Notes under the pieces: model-generated
Databases searched by the model: none
Told to the model about the DNA's origin: nothing
Seen by the model: the letters and a program-made list of their open reading frames with translations, nothing else
Program-made: the position numbers and the translations under genes
Part shown: positions 58,414 through 64,000 of the stretch, one piece after another
How the letters are laid out: each line of letters starts with the position of its first letter
Position numbering within the stretch: position 1 is the stretch's first letter
NCBI GenBank assembly: GCA_022385805.1
Contig: MU277694.1
Location: 62,001 to 126,000, forward strand
DNA: 64,000 bases
Origin: Pilatotrama ljubarskyi
Lineage: Eukaryota > Basidiomycota > Agaricomycetes > Polyporales > Polyporaceae
Direction: 5' to 3'

Positions 58414-61400
58414 TCATGATGACGACTGCTGTCCGTCCGGCTTGCGTCCCTCCTCTCGGCCGCCCCCCTGCGCAGGGCGCCGTCTACTACGGGGCTTCGC
58501 GCCTCGCCCCTGCTCCGTACCCTGTCCCTCCTGCACCGCCTGTCCGCGACCCTGTCCAGGCGGCTTGGCCCGCTGCTGCTTAGGCACATCCGCCGTCGCC
58601 TGAGCACCCTTCGTCTTCCCCGCGCCCTTCTGCGCGTCCCCTCCGCCCGGAACAGCCGCCCCAGAAGACCTGCTGCCCTTCGGCGCCCTCGTCTTCTTCG
58701 GCTTCTGCGGCTGCGGCTGCGGCTGGCCCGACAGGAGCGCGGCCATAGCGGCCTGCTCCTCCCGGACCCGCGCCTCTTCCTCCGCCCACCAGCGGAGGAA
58801 GTCTTGCTCGACCTGCCGCGCGCGCTCTTCCTCCTGGATCTCGACGAGCGAGCGCTTGTCCTTGGCGGGCGCGAGGTCCTGCTCGAGCTGGGAGAGCTGG
58901 ATCGCCGCGAAGGACATGGCGGACCCGGACGAGGACGGCTGGACGACGGGCCGCACTGGAGGCGGCGTCCATACGCTTCCGCTCCTATTCGAGGGCCGTC
59001 AGTTACTGCTTATGCGTGAAGGATGGAGGGCAACTCACGATACGCGACGGATGGACGCAGCGCCAGAAGAGGTGGAAGCCTGCTTCGTAGGCGTGAAGAC
59101 GGGACCCAAGCCAGGCGCAACAGGCTTGCGCGGCGTAGCGGGCTGTGAACGCGGAGGTCCCGATGGCCCTGCTTGAGCGACGACAGGCGCGGAAACCGTG
59201 GCGTTCGGTTGCGGCCGAGAATCCCTCGCAGTCGGTAGAGCGACTGAGGTCGTCGCAGGAGTGCCGCCGACGGGAGTCGTGCCCTGCGGTGGTGTCCTCC
59301 AGGACGGCCCGCCAGACACCGCGCGCGGCGCTGCAGCAGGCTTCGCCGTGCCATCTGCGGATGGTCGGGCGGGAGGCGGGCCTCGAGAGATAGCTTCGAG
59401 GGTGCTGTTGGCAGGAGGCCTAGCATCCGTAGGACGAGCTACACCAGCCTTGCTCGTGGACGCCTCGGCCATGATCGCTTTCATGTCCACCCTCGGTGCA
59501 GAGGTGATAGGTTTCCACCCGCTGGCAGGCTTCGAGGACGAGTCCGTGCTGGGCACACGCGGAGGAGTAGATGGAGCCTGGGGAGCACTCTCCGGCTCGT
59601 CCATGATGAACACCTCGTCGTCCGGTATACTAGACACCACCGGCCGCGCCGAGAACGTCGGGCGCAGCACCGGGCTGCTCGGCACCGACGCTTGCCTGTT
59701 CCCGCGCTTGCTCGGGCCAGGTGGCGACAGTCTCGGGGAGTCCCTGAACGCGCCCGGGCGGAACGTCGGCACGATCGGCTGCGGAAAGTCCTGTTGCGCG
59801 AGCCACGCGCCCCACGTCTCCATCGCCTTGTCGATGATCTGGCTCGAGCGCGAGACGGGGTACTTGCGCGCCTGTTCTTCGCGGACGAACGCGGAGAGCT
59901 GCTTGACATGCTCAGCGGCGAGGTCTTCGAGCATGCGGCTCTCGAGGAACACTTCCATGTTGATTGCGATGTACTCCTGCAGGAGCCGCACGAGGGGCTT
60001 CGCGTGGTAGTGCATCGCGTCTGTCAGGACGGAGCAGGCGTTGTTGATCCAGACGCGCTTCATGATGACCCAGGAACATATGAGCATGAGCCGGTCCAGG
60101 TGAAGCTCGTTCTGCGGATTAGGAAAGGGTCAGATTTCTGCTGAGATGGAGGAAGACACGAGAAGACCTACCGCAGCAGCCATCACCTGGAACATGAAGT
60201 CGATGAGCTCATCCACTGACCGGACATCCTCAACGACATCAAAGATCTCCTTGTCCCCGCCGCAGCACAGATACTTCAACACAGGCTCCATCGCACGCCA
60301 CTTCAAATGCCTCAGGTCGACCACGACAGTGCCCTCCGCCGTCCACCGCTTCGCGGTCCAGTCCTTGTCATCGAAGAACGCAGCGAAGAACGGCGACCGC
60401 GCTCGCAGAATCACCGAATGACAGTACACGTCCCGCTCAGCAAGCTGGAGGACGACATCGCCAGCGAGGGGCCGTGGGGCACGCGGACCCTCAGCCTGGT
60501 TAACTGCGAAGAGACCCTGCAGATCATGAGCGAGTGTGGCCTTCGGTGCGCGCTTGACAGGTGCGTCGAGGACGACCGAAAACGCAGGTAGGTCCAGAAG
60601 GGATGCGAGAGCTTGTAGATCTGCTTTGATCTGGGCGGGCTTGGCCTTCACCTGTTCAAGCTGGTGCAGAACGGCATGCGCAATCCGATGGTCCCAGACC
60701 GCGAGAGGATCGTCGGAATAGAGGTACACAAACAGGATGAGGACAGAGAGAGGATGGCAGCCCGCAAACGTTACGCGGGAATGTCGTGAGGGGCCCTTGC
60801 TCGCATGTCCCTGCACAGTCAGGCTCGAGCGGGGATCACGTGCATTCCTGCCCTCAGCAAGGACCTGACACAACACGGCGGATCGTGCGGACAGGATGAC
60901 GGCGTGGGCCGGGAGCTCGATACCTGTCGACTGGACGTGCACCAAGACGTCTGCACCAAAAGGCATGTCTCCCGGATCCAGGACGGATGCGCCTTCAGCG
61001 TTCTTCCGGGCTTCCTTGAGGCGAAGGATGATTTGACATAGTGCCTTGAGCTGTCTGATATCACTCTGTACAGCGGCATCCGCCTCTTCCTCATCGGACT
61101 CCGAGTCAGGCATAGGTATCGTCTCGGGAGAAGTGCCCGGAGCAGGCGTTGATATAGCGGTACTAGTAGTCTCGGCTCCAGGCGCTCGGAGATGGAGGTA
61201 AGGTTGGATAGTCGCCAGATCCTGCGGAAGACGGTGACCGACGACCTTCACCTCGTCCGAGACCCAATCCGATCGCAGAGCGGCAAAGGCACCGGTCGCG
61301 TTGGCACAGACCTGCGTGACGCGTTGGATGTACGGCACGCGCTGGAACCTAAACGTCTTCGCCGAGGGACCCTGGCCAGCCTTTAAGTTGCGCGAACGCA

Positions 61401-63220
61401 CGAAAACGTGGCCAGACTCGGTGCAGATGATGATCGACCCGTCCACACCAATGGCGACATCCTACATGGACTGGTTAGGAGAGGGGCGCATGAAGGACTA
61501 CGATGACTACGTACCCGCACTGCACTGAACTGCTTGCGTAGGGCCCATACTCGCTGCGGCTGCACGATGAAACGGGACTTGGTCGCGCTAGCTCCGACAT
61601 CCGGTGGGGAGGGGAGGGTAAATGTGAAGACCTCCCCGCTGGAGGACAGCGCAGCAAAGGTATCCTCGCAGCTCGTGACCTTGGCAATGTTGGCGCTGTT
61701 CCTGTTCGCAGCCTGTGGAGGACGGTAGGCGACGAACTCAGAAGGGAACGAGTAGGCAGGGAAGCTGCAAGCCAACGATTAGCCGGAGATATGGGGCAGC
61801 AACAGCAAGGACTACTCACTTGACTTTGAAATGCCCGTCGTTCCATAGGCAGATCACCTCCTGAGTATCCAAAAGGCAGGCCAGAGCGGAATCCTACAAA
61901 ATGTCAGATCCGCATGTAACTCAAGAGCAGGTGAGCGCACTGTTATGGAGACCGAGATTACAGGTTTGGTGACCTTGGTTACTACCCGAGGCTGCATCTG
62001 TACCGGATGAGCCGCCCTATCATAGCCTGGTAGCCCCGGTAAGTATGAAGCCGCATCTATGAGGCTTCCCGGACGTACCGAGTTGTCCATTATTGGTGCC
62101 CCATGTGAACACCTCCTCGGCAGTCCAGCACACTGATGCAGTCTTGCAGGCAGCTACACCAACGACGGTCCTGTTCTTGATGCCACCTGCAATCTTGCGC
62201 GGGGTTAACTGGATCGGTTCGTCGCTGCGGGTGCCAGCGACAGCCTCCACGATATAGCCGAGCTGCGAGAACCTATTCAGCCCCCAGCTGTAGACTTCGC
62301 CGCTCTTCGTGAGGATGAGTGTATGATCTTGGCCGGCCGCGACAGAAGTGACGGTCTGGTTAAAGCCTGGTAGGGGGATCGGAGTGTACTGCGTGTGCTG
62401 ACCCGGTCCTAGACTATGCCAGGACATCAGCATGGCACAACAGAGAACGTCACGACAACTTACCGTCCACCGCTACCAAAACCGCATACACGGAGGTTAC
62501 CCCTTGCCTCGTCGGTTACAATGACTACATACAGGTCAAGTACAGGTAGCAGGAGGTCAAGGAGAATGACATACCAGTATGAAGCCTCGACATGACGATC
62601 TGTCGGACACGTATGGGAGTGAACCGGTTGTCGATCGAGTCCGTCTCCGGCACTGGGGATACGCGCAAGGATATAGATTCTGGGAATGCCCTATCGTCGC
62701 CGTCTCCGACACCGAGCGCAGCGTTGCGGTTCGAGCCCCAAGCGTATAATTCCTCACCGCGGTCGTTTGTGTACTTTATCGGCTTCGTCCCCTCGATAGT
62801 GGAGTTATACAGGTCGAAAGGGGTGTAGCCTTCGATGTCCCGGAGAGACGTGTCGATGTCTTGCCGTTGGAGAAGGAGCAAAGCCGTTGTCAGATTCCCA
62901 TTGTAGAGCGCACGGTGCAGCGGTGTCCAGTGACTCTCCGCGTCGGCAATGTTCACGTTGATAGTGGGATGCGAGAGCAGCATCCGAACGTACTCCGTGG
63001 CGGCGGCATCCTGTGCGGACGCAGCAAGATGGAGGACGGTCCTACCCAGGTAATCCCTCGCGTTCACGTCGACCGACGGAGCTGCACTCAGCGGGCTGGG
63101 GCGCGACCAGGACTTGCCTCCGCTGGTGCTGGGGCCGGAGTGCTGACTCCGGCCGGGATCCAGCAGGCGCTGGAAGGCCTGCTGGTTGCGTTGGTGGAAG
63201 TAGGCATGGAGAGCGGTCAT
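58414..63220 (-). CDS. Ankyrin-RCC1-BTB-BTB protein related to IBtk/Btb3
   Basis: Likely substrate adaptor for Cullin-3 ubiquitin ligase, as IBtk is in animals. Nine exons on the minus strand: 63220-62575, 62524-62464, 62413-62079, 62026-61962, 61893-61820, 61764-61521, 61461-60172, 60111-59039, 58984-58414; 1452 residues. Domains in order: ankyrin repeats (YLGRTVLHLAAS, HWTPLHRALYNGNLTTALLL, LRDIEGYTPFDL), RCC1 repeats (GEELYAWGSNRNAALGVGDG, SGEVYSWGLNRFSQLG, EEVFTWGTNNGQLG), a first BTB (ADVLVHVQSTGIELPAHAVI), a second BTB (GDVVLQLAERDVYCHSVILR, RSPFFAAFF), then a BACK-like helical part and a Ser/Pro-rich region. The end has MSFAAIQLSQLEQDLAP and EEERARQVEQDFLRWWAEEE, as in the IBtk tail. 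ATG 63220 begins MTALHAYFHQRNQQ; a GTG is the only upstream in-frame candidate nearby. Confidence 0.93.
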
Positions 63221-64000
63221 GCAGCGGGGGTTGGGCACGAACAGCGACCAAGAGTCCTAGCGACTCCCTTCGAGGTCGGGCTGTTCGTAGGGTGTTGCGC
63301 GGACGGCGAGAGCGCAACGATAAGACTAGAAGTACAGAAAGCGGAGCTCGCAGACGTCGAGAGTCGGAGCAGAAGGGCGCGCGGTCGAGTGTTGAGCAGA
63401 TGGTGGTAGAAAAGCAAAAGGAATAAGTTAGGTCCGAAGGGGATGCAACGGCTGCGAGTGCGCTGAGGGTGATTCAGACTCGTCGTCTGCGCCGTCACCG
63501 GTTCCGTCCTCGATTCGTCGACACATCCAAATCGCCGACAGTAGCACGTGCGCCCTCTCCACTGTAGGCGCCCGTCCACCTTCGACGATAACGAACGTTC
63601 ACACCGTCCACCCCATTCTCGTCGGCGAACGCACACGTTCAGAGCATTTCTCGTCCTTTCTTTGGCCCTCAGGCCATCTGCTTGCCGTGTCCCACTCTGC
63701 GCATCTGGCGCACGTCGAGCTGTTCCAGGCCGGCGATAAGAGCGCGACCGTAACTGACCGCAAGGGTTCTCGCAGATCCCCCGCGCAGCGTAACGTGATA
63801 CGATATGAATATATCTACCAGCGCATATGATATAGGAGAAGTCTCGGACAATAGTCGCGCTCTACGAGAACTGGCAGAGAAGCTGTCAGATATCCCCAGA
63901 ACACCCAGCAGCTAGTGACGCACCTACGTAGAGAGGACGCGCCGAGTGACGGTCATAGGGGATATATCATCTATCCCATTCCCATATCTATGGTGGACGG
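63221..64000. other. Region upstream of the IBtk-like gene to the window edge
   Basis: Promoter side of the IBtk-like gene. Short overlapping frames only; no gene is supported before the window ends. Confidence 0.4.

Overview
This window is nuclear DNA of a filamentous basidiomycete, most likely an Agaricomycete. Genes are cut by many short GT-AG introns, mostly 49-65 nt, and base composition is fairly GC-rich. Several families are typical of that group: a DUF6534 membrane protein, F-box/leucine-rich proteins and a two-finger iron GATA factor. No single continuous reading frame covers most genes, so I built the models by joining exons in phase. For each model called complete, summed exon lengths are a multiple of three and the joined protein reads as one family. 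Strain and species cannot be fixed from sequence alone.

Layout. 1-8.3 kb: C-terminal part of DNA polymerase alpha (POL1, +), a flavin-reductase-like protein (-), a DHA1-type MFS transporter with 15 exons (+), SAICAR synthetase (ADE1, -) and an intron-containing tRNA-Lys(CUU) (-). 8.3-12.8 kb: gene-poor. 12.8-17.4 kb: the post-transcriptional regulator MKT1 (+) and a small acidic protein with a C-terminal Cys2-His motif (+). 17.4-24.0 kb: a 6.6-kb stretch with no supportable gene. 24.0-27.0 kb: a small membrane protein (-) and an F-box/LRR gene broken by frameshifts (+).

27.3-40.5 kb is dense: an ATP-dependent DNA ligase (-), a pirin (-) divergent from the ribosome assembly factor Notchless/Rsa4 (+), and a 20-exon DUF6534 membrane protein (+). 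42.3-48.5 kb: a second, intact F-box-like protein (+), an augmin subunit 6 homologue (HAUS6, +) and ribosomal protein eL37 (-), which contains a 7-nt exon. 50.6-63.2 kb: an iron-responsive GATA repressor of the SRE/Urbs1/Fep1 type (+), an Opi1-family regulator (+) and a 1452-residue ankyrin-RCC1-BTB-BTB protein related to IBtk (-).

The genes are mostly unrelated housekeeping and regulatory functions and do not form a metabolic cluster. The most interesting signals are in gene structure and regulation. The iron GATA gene has GATA-core sites through its upstream region and a palindromic iron-GATA consensus inside its own second intron. Each of its two fingers is interrupted at the same codon by an intron of about 450 nt. 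Micro-exons occur in two unrelated genes. A strong hairpin lies inside a Notchless intron. I found no convincing transposon, CRISPR array or biosynthetic cluster.
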